NCBI GenBank assembly: GCA_009838075.1
Contig: VXSG01000033.1
Coordinates: 1-63,029, forward strand
Source: Boseongicola sp. SB0665_bin_10
Lineage (GTDB): Bacteria > Pseudomonadota > Alphaproteobacteria > Rhodobacterales > Rhodobacteraceae
Length of the DNA stretch: 63,029 nt
Direction of reading: 5' to 3'
Each line of letters begins with the position of its first letter. Position 1 is the stretch's first letter. The translations under genes were made by a program, and so were the position numbers. The notes under the pieces are model-generated. The model was not told the DNA's origin. It worked only from the letters and a program-made list of their open reading frames with translations, and made no database searches. Of the stretch, positions 1 through 10,046 are shown piece by piece.

Positions 1-132
1 TGGATGCCCGGCGTCAAGGAAAATCCGACAAAATCTAGCGTGGGAAGGCCCTGCCGAATTTCCCAAAGGCTCTTGTAATCGAAGATTAGGCGTCGTATAG
101 GGTTCGGCTAAGAAAAAAATAAGGCAAGATCA

Positions 133-390
133 ATGCGCGTCAGTGAATTCGAACAGGCCGTACTCGATAAAGAGGAGGTGGTCATTCGTATCAGAGCCCC
201 TCTTGCGACAGTGCTCGATGACTATGACTACGAGCGGCAGGCAAGCAGTTCTACGTCTGTAACTGATTGGCTCGAAAACAGAATCCTCCCAAAATTGAAA
301 GGAAGTCAAGTCGCCGTCGTGGACGGGAATGGACAAGCGCCGCATGGTCGGACCAAGCTTGCGACGTTGAGGGCCACGTATGAGCGCTGA
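133..390 (+). CDS. Small hypothetical protein, first gene of an Abi/HEPN cassette
   Basis: An 85-residue acidic protein with no domain I can name for certain. Its C-terminal half has a VVDGNG motif followed by PHGRTKLATLR and ends in YER. My recollection, which I could not check, is that small proteins ending in a PHGRT..TLR..Y.R pattern occur just upstream of Abi-family genes. The ATG follows a weak AAGG. The gene overlaps the next reading frame at 380 by 11 bases, which begins a chain of coupled short genes leading to the HEPN protein at 514. A regulatory or antitoxin partner role is inferred from position only. Confidence 0.6.
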   Translation: MRVSEFEQAVLDKEEVVIRIRAPLATVLDDYDYERQASSSTSVTDWLENRILPKLKGSQVAVVDGNGQAPHGRTKLATLRATYER

Positions 391-517
391 AGCAAGGGCA
401 ATTAGACGACTGTTTTCTATGCTTCAAGTTAGCCCCAACAAAAACATACCCCGGGCGCATGCAAAACGCAGAGGCGGACCCGGGGGGTTACAGGCTGAAA
501 GATTGTTTCCTTGGTGA
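380..517 (+). CDS. 45-residue basic ORF bridging the 85-aa gene and the HEPN gene
   Basis: ATG at 380 lies inside the end of the upstream gene. The frame runs 45 codons to a TGA at 515-517, which overlaps the GTG (514) of the next gene in a GTGA arrangement. The peptide is basic (many Arg and Lys, ending in FPW) and matches no family I recognise. It may be a real small gene or only a device that couples translation of its neighbours. The two exact overlaps are the main reason to list it. Confidence 0.35.
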   Translation: MSAEARAIRRLFSMLQVSPNKNIPRAHAKRRGGPGGLQAERLFPW

Positions 518-1179
518 CAGATGTCAACACCTTTTGCATGCTCGAAAGTGCTTTCTCTCACGAGCGCATGCAAACCTATCTCGATGCCGCGCATGGGGAC
601 CGGGCAGTCGCTCTGCAGCACTATACCCGAAACGTACAACTTGGGGCCGCGTTTCACGGTCCGTTGCAGGCACTTGAGGTCACTTTGCGAAACACCATGC
701 ATAGTCAGCTTGCAACGCAATACGGCGGCCATTGGTTCTTGGACCCTGCTCCAGGCCTCGACAGTCACGCCCGCGATGCCATAGACGGCCAATTGCGGCG
801 TAGCATGGGAGCGCTGACCCCCGGGCGGTTCGTGGCATCAATGTCGCTGGGCTTCTGGGTCCGGCTTCTTGGTCGCGGCAGCTATATCAATGGCGGTGGC
901 AAAGCTGACTACGAAAAGACTCTCTGGCGTCCCGCACTATGCAAGGCGTTTCCGGGCCGCCAGCGTCGGGCAGTGCAGCAAAGGCTGGATCAGCTACGAC
1001 AGCTTCGAAACCGGATCGCGCATCACGAACCGATATTCGACCGAAATTTGACGGAGGACTATGCCCTGCTCTTGGAGGCAGTGGACTGGATCTCGGTAGA
1101 TGTCCGTGCGTGGATTGAGACGCACAGCATTTTGCCAGACGCTCTCCAAGCTCCGCTGTCCGACCCGATCCGATTTTAG
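514..1179 (+). CDS. Abi-family HEPN-domain protein
   Basis: About 221 residues and resembling the Abi-like (AbiD/F, Abi_2) family. The C-terminal half carries RNRIAHHEPIF, giving an R-x4-H pair (about R165 and H170) that matches the HEPN ribonuclease motif. The N-terminal part has the helical HYTRNVQL...LQALEVTLRN pattern seen in this family. Known HEPN Abi proteins are usually RNA-cleaving toxins or phage-abortive-infection effectors. I chose GTG 514 over TTG 511 because its GTGA overlap with the preceding ORF suggests coupled translation. Next to it lies a Tn3 relic, consistent with an accessory defence cassette. Activity is inferred. Confidence 0.75.
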   Translation: MTDVNTFCMLESAFSHERMQTYLDAAHGDRAVALQHYTRNVQLGAAFHGPLQALEVTLRNTMHSQLATQYGGHWFLDPAPGLDSHARDAIDGQLRRSMGALTPGRFVASMSLGFWVRLLGRGSYINGGGKADYEKTLWRPALCKAFPGRQRRAVQQRLDQLRQLRNRIAHHEPIFDRNLTEDYALLLEAVDWISVDVRAWIETHSILPDALQAPLSDPIRF

Positions 1180-1191
1180 CTTAGCGCCACG

Positions 1192-1584
1192 TCAATGAGC
1201 AATGGGACGGCGAGGTGTCTTGGTCCTGCAATTACCAACAGGTACGGTCGCGCCAAGACCGTCACGGCAGATGCCTATGGTGCGTTTGGCCGCTGGTTCG
1301 GCCAGCACAGAGATGCTGAGCCGGATGCTTGCCGATGGAGACATTCCGAACTCCCTGATCCGCGGCGACCGTTCCGGAATTCGATAATGGACGACCCGTG
1401 CCCCGAAGCCGCTTTGCGTGTTCAAGGACCCGGCGATCCGTGTTTCGATCCGGCGTTCCGCCAAAACGAGTGCGTCGACGCATAGTCGCTCGATAACGGA
1501 GGTGCAGGGCAAATTTCCCTGCGTTCTGCGGCATTCTGCAGCAAACCGACGCGCCAGAAGTTCGTTGGAGCGGGCAGTTTCCAC
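1192..1584 (-). pseudogene. Tn3-family transposase fragment (decayed)
   Basis: This minus-strand frame carries a stretch like the N-terminal half of Tn3-family transposases: a segment matching ERLCxDALVxAERRIExRIA (about 1430-1500), then IREF....SASI.RL (about 1320-1360), in the right order. The spacing is degraded and the frame soon ends in unrelated sequence. No catalytic DDE part is present. This is a relic, and it marks the left end of the window as formerly mobile DNA. A chance resemblance is possible but unlikely given two ordered blocks. Confidence 0.5.
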
Positions 1585-2394
1585 CTCAGGCGCATGCCAT
1601 GCCTTCAGATCGCGCGTGGCCTCACTCGACCGAAAAACATCTTGCTGCCACAGACATTCCGGAGAGCATGATGACGCTTGGGACGGGTTTGGAGACGTGC
1701 GTCGCAGGAGAGGATATCATCACCAATCAGCCCCAACGGAGGCGCGACGCACCTCCGCACCTTCTCCGGGATGACATCTCCGAAGGACAAAAGGCGTTCC
1801 GTGCATCGCGAGGTGCAGAAACAAATTGCGAAGTGAATCCGGTTCCTTGGGCGCCGTCGCTTGCGGATGTGCTCAAAGTCGTCGCCTGCCAGTGCGTGGT
1901 TCCGCAGCGTGTCTGGCTCGCCAGTTGGCAGGTCGAAGAGGTGCCGAGCGCTGGTGCACGGTTGGAATTGTACGGTGCGCCGTGCTTCTTTTGCCTTCTT
2001 CAGTGGGTTTGACTACAGATGATTGTGACGTCGGATAAGGAATGGTTGGGGAACAATGTGCAGAAGTCACATCGGTTCGAGTTTTTCGTTGCGGGCGCGT
2101 TGGATACGTGGCAGAGAGAATCCGGGAGGGCGAGGCTTTGCCTTGCCGATCTCCGGCATAGAGATAGAGGGCCAAGGCCCTGCCGCACTGCCCCGTTCAA
2201 GGGCCGGAACATGACGAGGCGTCCGGGATTGGCGCACTTGCACGGCGAGAGGAGCTGGCGCTGGCCATCTCTACTGACCCGTGAATTCAGTGCGAAAGTT
2301 CGATGTGACTTTCCCCAATGGATGCGATGATCGCATGCCGAAAATTCTCCAGTGCATCGCAAGCTCTCGCTTTAGAAACAGGCAGGCATGACGC
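1585..2394. other. 810-bp stretch without a recognisable gene
   Basis: The open frames here (for example 1599-2012 plus and 2000-2362 minus) lack a family motif, a good ribosome binding site and a plausible composition. I see no tRNA, terminator or repeat. It is probably decayed accessory DNA continuous with the Tn3 relic. Confidence 0.5.
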
Positions 2395-2751
2395 ATGACA
2401 GCCGAAGCAGTGAACCTCTCCGAAAAGCTCAGCAAGTTTTCCGAATACTGGTCGCCGAAAATCGTTTCACAGTTCAATGGCCACGATGTGATGGTAGTGA
2501 AAGTCCAAGGGGAGTTTGTCTGGCACTCGCATGACGACACAGATGACTTTTTCCTTGTCCTGAATGGCGTCGTGAAGATTGAGACAGAACAGGGAAACGT
2601 CGTCCTTGGGCCAGGAGAGCTGTACGTTGTTCCGAAAGGCGTCAAACATCGGCCGGTTGCACAGGAAGAGGCCCATATCCTGCTGATTGAGCCAATTGGG
2701 ACGCCCAACACGGGCGATGCCAAGACGGCGGCTCAAAAAGTCGAAATATAG
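2395..2751 (+). CDS. Cupin-domain protein
   Basis: A 118-residue single-domain cupin. The first cupin motif is visible as HSHDDTDDFFLVLNG (metal ligands HxH plus Glu/Asp-type positions), followed by G.V.LGPGELYVVPKGVKHRP, the second motif with its histidine. Such small cupins bind a divalent metal and act as isomerases, dioxygenases or sugar-binding proteins; the substrate cannot be told from sequence. It stands alone: relic DNA lies upstream and gyrA starts 372 bases downstream. ATG 2395 is the only sensible start. The cupin call is firm, the function open. Confidence 0.8.
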   Translation: MTAEAVNLSEKLSKFSEYWSPKIVSQFNGHDVMVVKVQGEFVWHSHDDTDDFFLVLNGVVKIETEQGNVVLGPGELYVVPKGVKHRPVAQEEAHILLIEPIGTPNTGDAKTAAQKVEI

Positions 2752-3123
2752 TTCCGATCGGCCATGCACGTGAATCCTGAGCCCAGGTTCGTACGGCTTA
2801 CGCTGCAATGGCCGGTATCTGGCATCGGTTCCGAGCCTTGCAAAGAACTGCGCATGAGGCCCGACATTCCCCACCGATACATCGATCCAAAGGAAGGACT
2901 GCGGAACTGCGAGAGACATGTGCTTGGGGCCCAAGGTGTCACTCGGCACTGAACCGGAGCAATTCCCGGATTCGGCCTGTGGCCGACGTTTGCCGCCCGG
3001 CAGGTGCACATCGGGCTTCGTGACACCGCGCCACGAAACAAGTCTTCCATTGCACACCATCAATGGCGTCTGATATGGTGCGGGCAACGAGATATGGTCT
3101 ATCGGTGACGAAGAGGCAACTTC
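2752..3123. other. Intergenic region upstream of gyrA, nothing recognised
   Basis: 372 bases between the cupin gene and gyrA. Short frames on both strands show no family signature. It presumably contains the gyrA promoter, but I see no convincing -35/-10 pair or hairpin. A purine-rich AAGAGG at 3111-3116 serves as the gyrA ribosome binding site. Confidence 0.4.
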
Positions 3124-5847
3124 TTGGGCGACACTCCTGAAACGCCGGACGAAGCGGAAGAGCTCCCGCCCGTTCCGCCGCGCTACGACGGTCCGACGGT
3201 TACGATCGAGGACGAGATGCGAACCTCGTATCTCGACTACTCGATGAGCGTGATCGTCTCGCGAGCCATTCCCGACCTTCGGGATGGCTTGAAGCCCGTG
3301 CATCGCCGAATTCTCTATGCAATGCACGAGACCGGGAACACGCATGACAAGCCATATCGCAAGTCCGCACGGCCGGTGGGCGACACCATGGGCAAGTACC
3401 ACCCCCATGGTGACGGTGCAATTTATGACGCGCTCGTGCGCATGGCCCAGCCCTTCTCCATGTCGCTCCCGCTGCTTGACGGCCAGGGCAACTTTGGATC
3501 GATGGACGGCGACAACCCGGCCGCCATGCGGTACACCGAAGTCCGCATGGATCGGCCGGCCTCTGCCCTGCTTGTCGACATAGAGAAGGAAACCGTTGAT
3601 TTTACGGACAATTACGACGGGAAGGACCACGAACCCACGGTCCTTCCCGTGCGCTTTCCAAACATGCTCGTCAACGGCGCGGGCGGGATCGCCGTCGGGA
3701 TGGCGACCAACATTCCGCCGCACAATCTGGGCGAGGTCATCGATGCCACGTTGGCGCTAATCGAGGAACCCGACGTCTCTTCAGAGCGCCTGATCGAAAT
3801 TGTACCGGGGCCGGACTTCCCGACGGGTGGCCTGATCCTGGGCCGTTCCGGATCTCGCAAGGCGTATCTGGAAGGGCGCGGCAGCGTCATCACCCGGGCC
3901 AAGACCCGCGTCGAGGAAGTGCGCAAGGATCGTTTCGCCATAATCGTTGACGAAGTCCCCTACCAGGTCAACAAGGCGGCAATGATCGAGAAGATCGCGG
4001 AACTCGTGCGCGAAAAGAGGATCGAGGGCATTTCTTCGGTTGCCGACGAAAGCGACCGCATCGGTGTGCGCGTGGTCATTGAACTGAAGCGCGATGCGAC
4101 ACCCGAAGTCGTCCTGAACCAATTGTACCGTTTCACGCCGATGCAGACTTCGTTCGGCTGCAACATGCTGGCCTTGAACCACGGACGTCCCGAGCAGCTC
4201 ACTCTCCGCGATTTTCTCTCATGTTTCATAGAGTTCCGGGAAGAAGTTGTGGCGCGCCGCACCGCCTTCGACCTGCGCAAGGCTCGCGAGCGCAGCCACA
4301 TTCTCTGCGGCCTTGCAGTGGCCGTGTCCAACGTGGACGAAGTGGTTGCCACGATCCGTGCCTCGGCAGACGCGGCGGAAGCGCGCATGAAACTGATGGA
4401 GCGGCGCTGGCCTGCCAAGGAAATTGCCGAATACATCCAGCTGATCGACGATCCCAACCATATGATCAACGCGGACGGCACATACAACCTTTCGGAAGTC
4501 CAGGCACGCGCCATTCTGGACCTGCGCCTGAACCGCCTCACGCAGATCGGGGTCAGGGAAGTCACGGACGAACTTGAAGAACTGGCCACAAACATCAAGG
4601 ATTACTTGGATGTCCTCTCATCCCGTGAACGCATCATGGCGATCATTTCCGATGAGCTCCGCGACGTCCGGGAACGGTTCGCCGTGCCACGCCGCAGCGA
4701 AATCATCGATTGGGATGGCGATCTTGAAGACGAAGACCTGATCGAGCGCGAGGACATGGTCGTCACCGTCACTGCAGAAGGATATATCAAGCGGACGGCG
4801 CTGGCGGAATTCCGGTCCCAGAAGCGCGGTGGCAAGGGCCTGTCGGGCGGCTCGCTCAAGGACGACGATGTTGTCACCACACTGTTCGTGGCCAGCACGC
4901 ATGCCCAGCTCCTGTTCTTCACGACGGACGGGATGGTGTACAAGCTCAAGACCTGGCGTTTGCCGCTCGGCGGGCGCACTTCGCGCGGAAAGGCCATCGT
5001 CAACATCCTGCCGATTCCAACGGGTGTCTCCATTGCGGCGATCATGCCGACCGACCGTGATGAGGAGGAATGGGATCAGTTGCAGGTTTTCTTCGCGACT
5101 TCGGACGGCGACGTGCGACGCAACGCCCTAAGCGATTTCACGAACGTCAAGTCGAATGGCAAGATCGCGATGAAGCTTCCTGATGAAGTGTCTCTCGTAA
5201 ACGCCAGGATATGCACGGAAAACGATGATGTGATGCTGGTAACGGCACGAGGGCGCGCCATTCGGTTCCCGACGACTGCCGTGCGCGTCTTCAAGGGCCG
5301 TGGCTCAACTGGCGTTCGCGGAGTCAAACTGGCTGACGGCGACCGCGTCGTGTCCATGGCCGTGATCCGGCATTTCGACGCCGACCCAGCCGAGCGGAGC
5401 GCCTACCTGAAGCAGAGGCGCCTGGTGGCCGGCATGCCGGAAGACGACGCAGATGCGGACGAAGACGCGCCCGCGGGCGGCCAGCTTTCGCCCGAGCGCT
5501 ACTCGGAAATGTCCGCTGCCGAGGACCTGATCCTCACGATCACCTCCGGCGGGACCGGCAAACTGTCTTCCAGTCACGGCTATCCCGTGCGCCAGCGTGG
5601 CGGCCAAGGTGTCCTCGCAATGGACAAGGGCCTGCGCGACGGCCCGCTGGTGGCGTCCTTCCCCGTGGACATGTCCGACCAGATCATGCTGGCAACGTCG
5701 ACCGGCCAATCCATCCGCGTTCCGATCGAGGACATCTCCTTCCGGTCCCGCACGGCTGGTGGCGTCAAGGTCCTGAATGCATCCGAAGGCGAGAAGGTCG
5801 TCTCTGTCGCCTGGATTGCAGACCAGGGCGAAGAGGAAAGCGTCTAG
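3124..5847 (+). CDS. gyrA: DNA gyrase subunit A
   Basis: The 907-residue breakage-rejoining subunit of gyrase, which with GyrB introduces negative supercoils. The catalytic tyrosine lies in AAMRYTEVR (Y137). The quinolone-determining region reads [10 protein letters not shown], with Gly98 where E. coli has Ser83 and Asp102 where it has Asp87. The GyrA box (QKRGGKG) and the six-bladed C-terminal wrapping domain identify it as gyrase rather than topoisomerase IV ParC. An acidic insert ([12 protein letters not shown], near residue 775) sits inside the C-terminal domain. The start is TTG 3124: an in-frame stop lies 18 bases upstream and AGAGG precedes it. It is followed by trmFO on the same strand. 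Confidence 0.97.
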   Translation: MGDTPETPDEAEELPPVPPRYDGPTVTIEDEMRTSYLDYSMSVIVSRAIPDLRDGLKPVHRRILYAMHETGNTHDKPYRKSARPVGDTMGKYHPHGDGAIYDALVRMAQPFSMSLPLLDGQGNFGSMDGDNPAAMRYTEVRMDRPASALLVDIEKETVDFTDNYDGKDHEPTVLPVRFPNMLVNGAGGIAVGMATNIPPHNLGEVIDATLALIEEPDVSSERLIEIVPGPDFPTGGLILGRSGSRKAYLEGRGSVITRAKTRVEEVRKDRFAIIVDEVPYQVNKAAMIEKIAELVREKRIEGISSVADESDRIGVRVVIELKRDATPEVVLNQLYRFTPMQTSFGCNMLALNHGRPEQLTLRDFLSCFIEFREEVVARRTAFDLRKARERSHILCGLAVAVSNVDEVVATIRASADAAEARMKLMERRWPAKEIAEYIQLIDDPNHMINADGTYNLSEVQARAILDLRLNRLTQIGVREVTDELEELATNIKDYLDVLSSRERIMAIISDELRDVRERFAVPRRSEIIDWDGDLEDEDLIEREDMVVTVTAEGYIKRTALAEFRSQKRGGKGLSGGSLKDDDVVTTLFVASTHAQLLFFTTDGMVYKLKTWRLPLGGRTSRGKAIVNILPIPTGVSIAAIMPTDRDEEEWDQLQVFFATSDGDVRRNALSDFTNVKSNGKIAMKLPDEVSLVNARICTENDDVMLVTARGRAIRFPTTAVRVFKGRGSTGVRGVKLADGDRVVSMAVIRHFDADPAERSAYLKQRRLVAGMPEDDADADEDAPAGGQLSPERYSEMSAAEDLILTITSGGTGKLSSSHGYPVRQRGGQGVLAMDKGLRDGPLVASFPVDMSDQIMLATSTGQSIRVPIEDISFRSRTAGGVKVLNASEGEKVVSVAWIADQGEEESV

Positions 5848-6051
5848 CCTGCCACTGGCAGTTGAGCTTTCGCCGGGATCCTGATCCCGACCCGTCCTGG
5901 CTGGCATCCGCAACGATCCTGCAGACTTGGCGCCCGGGGCTGGCAGCCGGATCGGGGCACCGTGCCGCTTGTCACGTCAGCGCCGGGCCATGTGCAGAGT
6001 TGAACGGACGTTACCCTTTCAAATCTGCGCCGCGGGCGCTACATCGCGGGC

Positions 6052-7398
6052 GTGTCGGACCCTCTTCATATCGTTGGCGGTGGCCTCGCAGGCTCCGAAG
6101 CTGCATGGCAGGCCGCACAGCGGGGCGTCCAGGTTGTCTTGCACGAGATGCGGCCAAAGTCTGGAACCTTCGCCCACAAGACCGGAAAGCTGGCTGAACT
6201 GGTTTGCTCGAATTCGTTTCGGTCCGACGATGACGAGAACAATGCCGTAGGTCTCCTGCACTGGGAAATGCGGCTGGCCGGTGGAGTTGTCATTGAGGCA
6301 GGTGACCGTCACCGCCTTCCCGCCGGCGGTGCACTCGCGGTCGACCGCGAGGCGTTTGCAGACGCCGTGACCTCAAAGCTGCTGTCGCACCCGAATGTCA
6401 CGCTCGCGACAGAAGAGATCACCAACCTGCCCGTAGATGGAAATTGGATATTCGCGACCGGTCCGCTTACCTCGAGCGCTCTTGGCGAAGCGCTGCTGGC
6501 AGAAAGCGGCGAAGAGAGCCTGGCCTTCTTTGACGCCATAGCTCCGATCGTCTACGCGGACAGCGTGGACAAGTCCGTTACGTGGGAGCAGTCGCGTTAC
6601 GACAAGGGCGAGACGGAAGACGAGCGCAAAGCCTATATCAACTGTCCATTGACACGAGACGAGTACGAAGCCTTCGTGGATGCCCTGCTTCAAGCCGAAA
6701 AGACGGAATTTCGCGTCGGGGAAACGGCACGATACTTTGACGGCTGCCTGCCAATCGAGGTGATGGCCGAGCGCGGTCGCGAGACCCTCCGTCATGGACC
6801 GATGAAACCGGTCGGACTGACCAACACGCATGCACCGGACCAAAGGCCCTACGCCGTCGTTCAACTCAGGCGCGACAACAAGCTGGGCACGCTGTTCAAC
6901 ATTGTAGGGTTCCAAACGAAGATGAAGTACCGCTCTCAACTCGAAGTTTTCAAAATGATTCCTGGGCTCAAGAATGCCAGATTCGCACGCCTTGGCGGAA
7001 TTCACAGGAATACGTTCATCAATTCTCCCCGCCTGCTCGACGAAGAATTGCGTCTTCGGTCCAAGCCCCATATCCGTTTTGCGGGGCAGATCACCGGCGT
7101 CGAAGGCTACGTTGAATCAGCCGCAATGGGCTTGCTGGCAGGTCGCATGGCGGCAGCGACGATGACGGGACGCTCACTGCCACCCGCACCTCCTACCACA
7201 GCCATCGGTGCACTCGTCAATCATGTCACCGGCGGCGCCGAGGCACGCACCTTTCAACCGATGAACGTCAATTTCGGCCTGTTCCCGCCAATTGACGCCC
7301 CAAGCGGTCGACGCGGACGCCGCGAACGGTACAAGGCATACACCGACCGCGCCAAGCGGGACTGGGCGGCCTGGCTGGCGACGGTTGGTCTTGCGTGA
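6052..7398 (+). CDS. trmFO: Methylenetetrahydrofolate-tRNA-(uracil-54-C5)-methyltransferase TrmFO
   Basis: A 448-residue FAD enzyme that makes m5U54 in the T-loop of tRNA using 5,10-methylenetetrahydrofolate. The N-terminal dinucleotide-binding motif is [13 protein letters not shown]. The conserved [10 protein letters not shown] block (C52) and a second cysteine in YINCPL match the paired cysteines of the family. The length is normal. GTG 6052 directly starts the conserved N-terminus. It lies 204 bases after gyrA on the same strand, with no hairpin that I can see between them. The presence of TrmFO rather than SAM-dependent TrmA fits an alphaproteobacterium. Confidence 0.96.
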   Translation: MSDPLHIVGGGLAGSEAAWQAAQRGVQVVLHEMRPKSGTFAHKTGKLAELVCSNSFRSDDDENNAVGLLHWEMRLAGGVVIEAGDRHRLPAGGALAVDREAFADAVTSKLLSHPNVTLATEEITNLPVDGNWIFATGPLTSSALGEALLAESGEESLAFFDAIAPIVYADSVDKSVTWEQSRYDKGETEDERKAYINCPLTRDEYEAFVDALLQAEKTEFRVGETARYFDGCLPIEVMAERGRETLRHGPMKPVGLTNTHAPDQRPYAVVQLRRDNKLGTLFNIVGFQTKMKYRSQLEVFKMIPGLKNARFARLGGIHRNTFINSPRLLDEELRLRSKPHIRFAGQITGVEGYVESAAMGLLAGRMAAATMTGRSLPPAPPTTAIGALVNHVTGGAEARTFQPMNVNFGLFPPIDAPSGRRGRRERYKAYTDRAKRDWAAWLATVGLA

Positions 7399-7670
7399 TT
7401 GCCGATCGTGCGCTTGTTCGAGCAAGAGCCTGACCTTTGGCGCCTGCCATGCGCATCTGGCATGCTGACTTGATTGACCGCTCCACGACATTGAGCGAGA
7501 GCCTTGAGAGACTCCCATCTGCTCCATTGCGCCAATTCACGAAGCTGGCAGAGCAACCATTTTGGTCTATTGGGCAAAGAGATCGACACGAGTCCAAATG
7601 CCGGCAGGAAAGGTGAGCAGTGCGGTTGAGACAGGGACGAGGGACAAGTTGGAGAGAGGCCGTGACGGAC

Positions 7671-9230
7671 ATGGAAAGTCATCCTGCATGCTATGGAGTT
7701 GACGGTTGCCGGGGCGGCTGGTTCTGGGTCGCGCTGCTGCCCGGTGGAGAAATCCAGAGCGGCATTGCCGCAAGACTCGGCGAATTGGTCGACCGGGCTC
7801 GGGACATGGACAGGATCTTCGTGGACACGCCCATTGGGCTGCAAGCCGAACCACGGGAATGTGACCTGCTTGCAAGAAAGATTCTCGGACGTCCCCGGGC
7901 GTCGAGCGTATTCCCCGCACCCGCGCGCGACGCGCTGCGCTCTTCGAACTACGAGGAAGCCAGCCAACGAAACCGCGCCGCCGCCGGCAAGGGGCTGACG
8001 AAGCAGACATATGCCATCATGCCGAAGATCCGGGAGGTCGACGACCTCCTTCGCGCGAGCGAGAAGGCGCGCAAGATCGTTCGAGAAGTTCATCCGGAGG
8101 TGTGTTTCCGGGGGTTCGCCGGGCACGCCATGAAATTCACTAAGGCAAGTCCGCAAGGATTCGAGGAACGTGTCCGGGTGCTCGAGGAGCTGCCGCCCGA
8201 TCTAGGAGCAATGGATGTCAGACGGAAAGTCGAGGACATGTTCGCCCGGCACGGTGGCAGCGACGTTGCTCGCGACGACATCGTCGACGCCATGACTGCC
8301 GCAATGACGGCAGCTGCACATCCATCGGTCCTGCACACGCTTCCCGAACAGCCAGAAAGAGACTCCTTTGGATTGCCGATGGAAATGGTCTTTGCCGATA
8401 TGTCCTTGAGAAGTCCGATCCCCGCGAACGCACCCGGAAACGCGGCGATCAGTCCGGCAGCCCGCAATCGCATCAAGGAGAGGCTCGTTGGCATCGGACG
8501 CCAGCACTCCGTACGGATTCTGCTCGCGGTAGAGTCGGGCAGCCGGGCCTGGGGGTTCCCGTCGCCGGACAGCGACTTTGACGTTCGTTTCCTCTACGTC
8601 CGACCACGTGACTGGTACCTTTCGATCAACTCTCGCCGGGACGTGATCGAGTGCCCCATCACGGACATTTTGGACATCAATGGCTGGGACATCAGGAAGG
8701 CGCTCGGGTTGCTGCTCAAGGCCAATCCGGTCCTGTCGGAATGGCTGTGCTCTCCAGTCCGTTACATGGTCAATGAGGCATGCACCCAGCGACTGATGGC
8801 GCTCGCCGACCGCGTCGCGTTTGAGCGCCCAGCGCGCTACCACTACCTTCATCTTGGACGATCGGCGTACGACGCGAAGATTCGCGGTCGCGAAACGGTC
8901 GCGTTGAAGAAGTACTTCTACGCGATTCGGCCGGCACTCGCGCTTCGCTGGTTGCGCGAACGCCCGGATCCGCCTCCAATGGACCTGCCGCGACTGCGTG
9001 CCGGCCTTCAGCTCGAAACCGGACTGGATGAGGCGATCGAAAGGCTGTTGATTGCAAAGGCCGGGTCGTCCGAACTCGGCACCGGGCGCCGCATCGGCGA
9101 TCTCGACCGTTTCGTCGAGGAGGAACTCGCGATTGCCGACGCTGCCGGAGCGCCGGACGTCGATCGCGATCCTGATCTCCTCGATGATGCGAACCGGGCA
9201 TTCCGGGAAATCGTCGACGGCGAACTCTGA
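7671..9230 (+). CDS. Fusion: DUF429 nuclease-like domain + RlaP-type nucleotidyltransferase
   Basis: 519 residues in two parts. Residues 1-220 look like DUF429, an RNase H-like predicted nuclease family: GVDGCRGGW (D11), FVDTPIGL (D52), HPEVCF (E143) and RDDIVDA (about D206). Residues 260-500 look like the RlaP/COG3541 nucleotidyltransferase family of RNA-repair gene clusters: GSRAWGFPSPDSDFDVRF supplies the GS and DxD (D302, D304) of a polymerase-beta-type active site, followed by RDWYLSI. I chose ATG 7671 because GGAGAG lies about 14 bases upstream; GTG 7620 and 7662 are alternatives. The substrate is unknown. The fusion suggests cutting and adding nucleotides on the same nucleic acid. Confidence 0.8.
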   Translation: MESHPACYGVDGCRGGWFWVALLPGGEIQSGIAARLGELVDRARDMDRIFVDTPIGLQAEPRECDLLARKILGRPRASSVFPAPARDALRSSNYEEASQRNRAAAGKGLTKQTYAIMPKIREVDDLLRASEKARKIVREVHPEVCFRGFAGHAMKFTKASPQGFEERVRVLEELPPDLGAMDVRRKVEDMFARHGGSDVARDDIVDAMTAAMTAAAHPSVLHTLPEQPERDSFGLPMEMVFADMSLRSPIPANAPGNAAISPAARNRIKERLVGIGRQHSVRILLAVESGSRAWGFPSPDSDFDVRFLYVRPRDWYLSINSRRDVIECPITDILDINGWDIRKALGLLLKANPVLSEWLCSPVRYMVNEACTQRLMALADRVAFERPARYHYLHLGRSAYDAKIRGRETVALKKYFYAIRPALALRWLRERPDPPPMDLPRLRAGLQLETGLDEAIERLLIAKAGSSELGTGRRIGDLDRFVEEELAIADAAGAPDVDRDPDLLDDANRAFREIVDGEL

Positions 9231-9564
9231 ATCCGCCATGGCCGAGTGCGGAAGGATCGAGGTCCGGCCTCAATGCGCGTCATTGATCATTCTGCGGACC
9301 AGGAGCGTCTGCGTTCAACCGGCGCCAGCCGCCCGAAACGGATTGAGCGTCGATTCCGCCTTCGGAGCGGGAATTCCAGGCCGCCTGCTCAAGCCAAGCC
9401 ACGCCGCGCTTCGACGTTCTGCATCAGGCCTGCGATAAGTTGCTGCACTTGCTGGAATTTTTTGGTCGTCACCGACCCCTCGCCTCTTGCGTTTCCGCCA
9501 GGGATCGGCTCCATTGGCTCACGGCCTTGAGTTCGTACGGTTCAGGTTCCTGCCGGAGGAGACG
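9231..9564. other. Intergenic, nothing recognised
   Basis: 334 bases between the DUF429 fusion gene and an integrase relic. The 3' part (9500-9560) has tRNA-like GGTTCAGGTTCC wording, but I cannot fold a cloverleaf. No gene is supported. Confidence 0.35.
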
Positions 9565-9735
9565 ATGCCGAAGCGGAGCGCGCCCAAGCTCAACAGGATG
9601 CTTGTGGAACGGATCAGGGCCGAAGGCAGGGACGCTTCGTTCCGGGACCGCGACCCCGCTGGCTTCGGCGTGCGGGCGCATCCGACCGGGCACAAGCCCT
9701 ACGGCGTACAGTCCCGGTGGCCAGCCGGCCTCCAC
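9565..9735 (+). pseudogene. N-terminal fragment of a tyrosine integrase
   Basis: ATG 9565 follows a good GGAGGAG. The first 50 codons read like the DUF4102 arm-binding domain of phage and island integrases: MPKRSAPKLN...VERI followed by RDRDPAGFGVRAHPTGHKPY. The homology then stops and the frame continues as low-complexity Arg/Pro sequence without core-binding or catalytic domains. It is a truncated relic, perhaps the left scar of a lost island that brought in the neighbouring permease gene. The intact recombinases at 60-62 kb share the same N-terminal pattern but are not close copies. Confidence 0.6.
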
Positions 9736-10046
9736 CCTTGCTCACCACCCCGGGTTCCTCGCCGCGGACGGGATGCTCGGGCGGGAGCGGCGCGGCAGCA
9801 CCGAGATCAGCCTCGCCGCCGAGCAGCGTCTCCAGGCCCTCGTGGCCTTCCCGCTCGAGGAATGCCGCGCCAATTCCTGGCCATCGTCCAGGATCCGTGC
9901 AGTCCGGGGTCTCATCGAACTCTTCGCCGCAGTCGTGCCCGCCTGGACCGGCATGGTCTTCCCTTCGGCGACCCGCCAAGGCGGGAGGGACGCGCCACTT
10001 GGGTCCGCCTCCGCCGACTCGGCGGTCTTCCACCAACCACGGCGCC
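9736..10046. other. Non-coding remnant between integrase relic and permease
   Basis: GC-rich DNA open in several frames but without a recognisable family on either strand. It is probably the decayed remainder of the integrase or of an island. Confidence 0.35.

Noticed and set aside
2467-3723. 418-codon open frame on the minus strand across the cupin gene and the start of gyrA
   Set aside because: It is antisense to two well-supported genes, has no family signature, and reflects high-GC codon bias.
8202-9239. 345-codon minus-strand frame inside the DUF429/RlaP gene
   Set aside because: A shadow of the plus-strand gene, whose catalytic motifs are clear; the antisense product is Arg-rich without domains.
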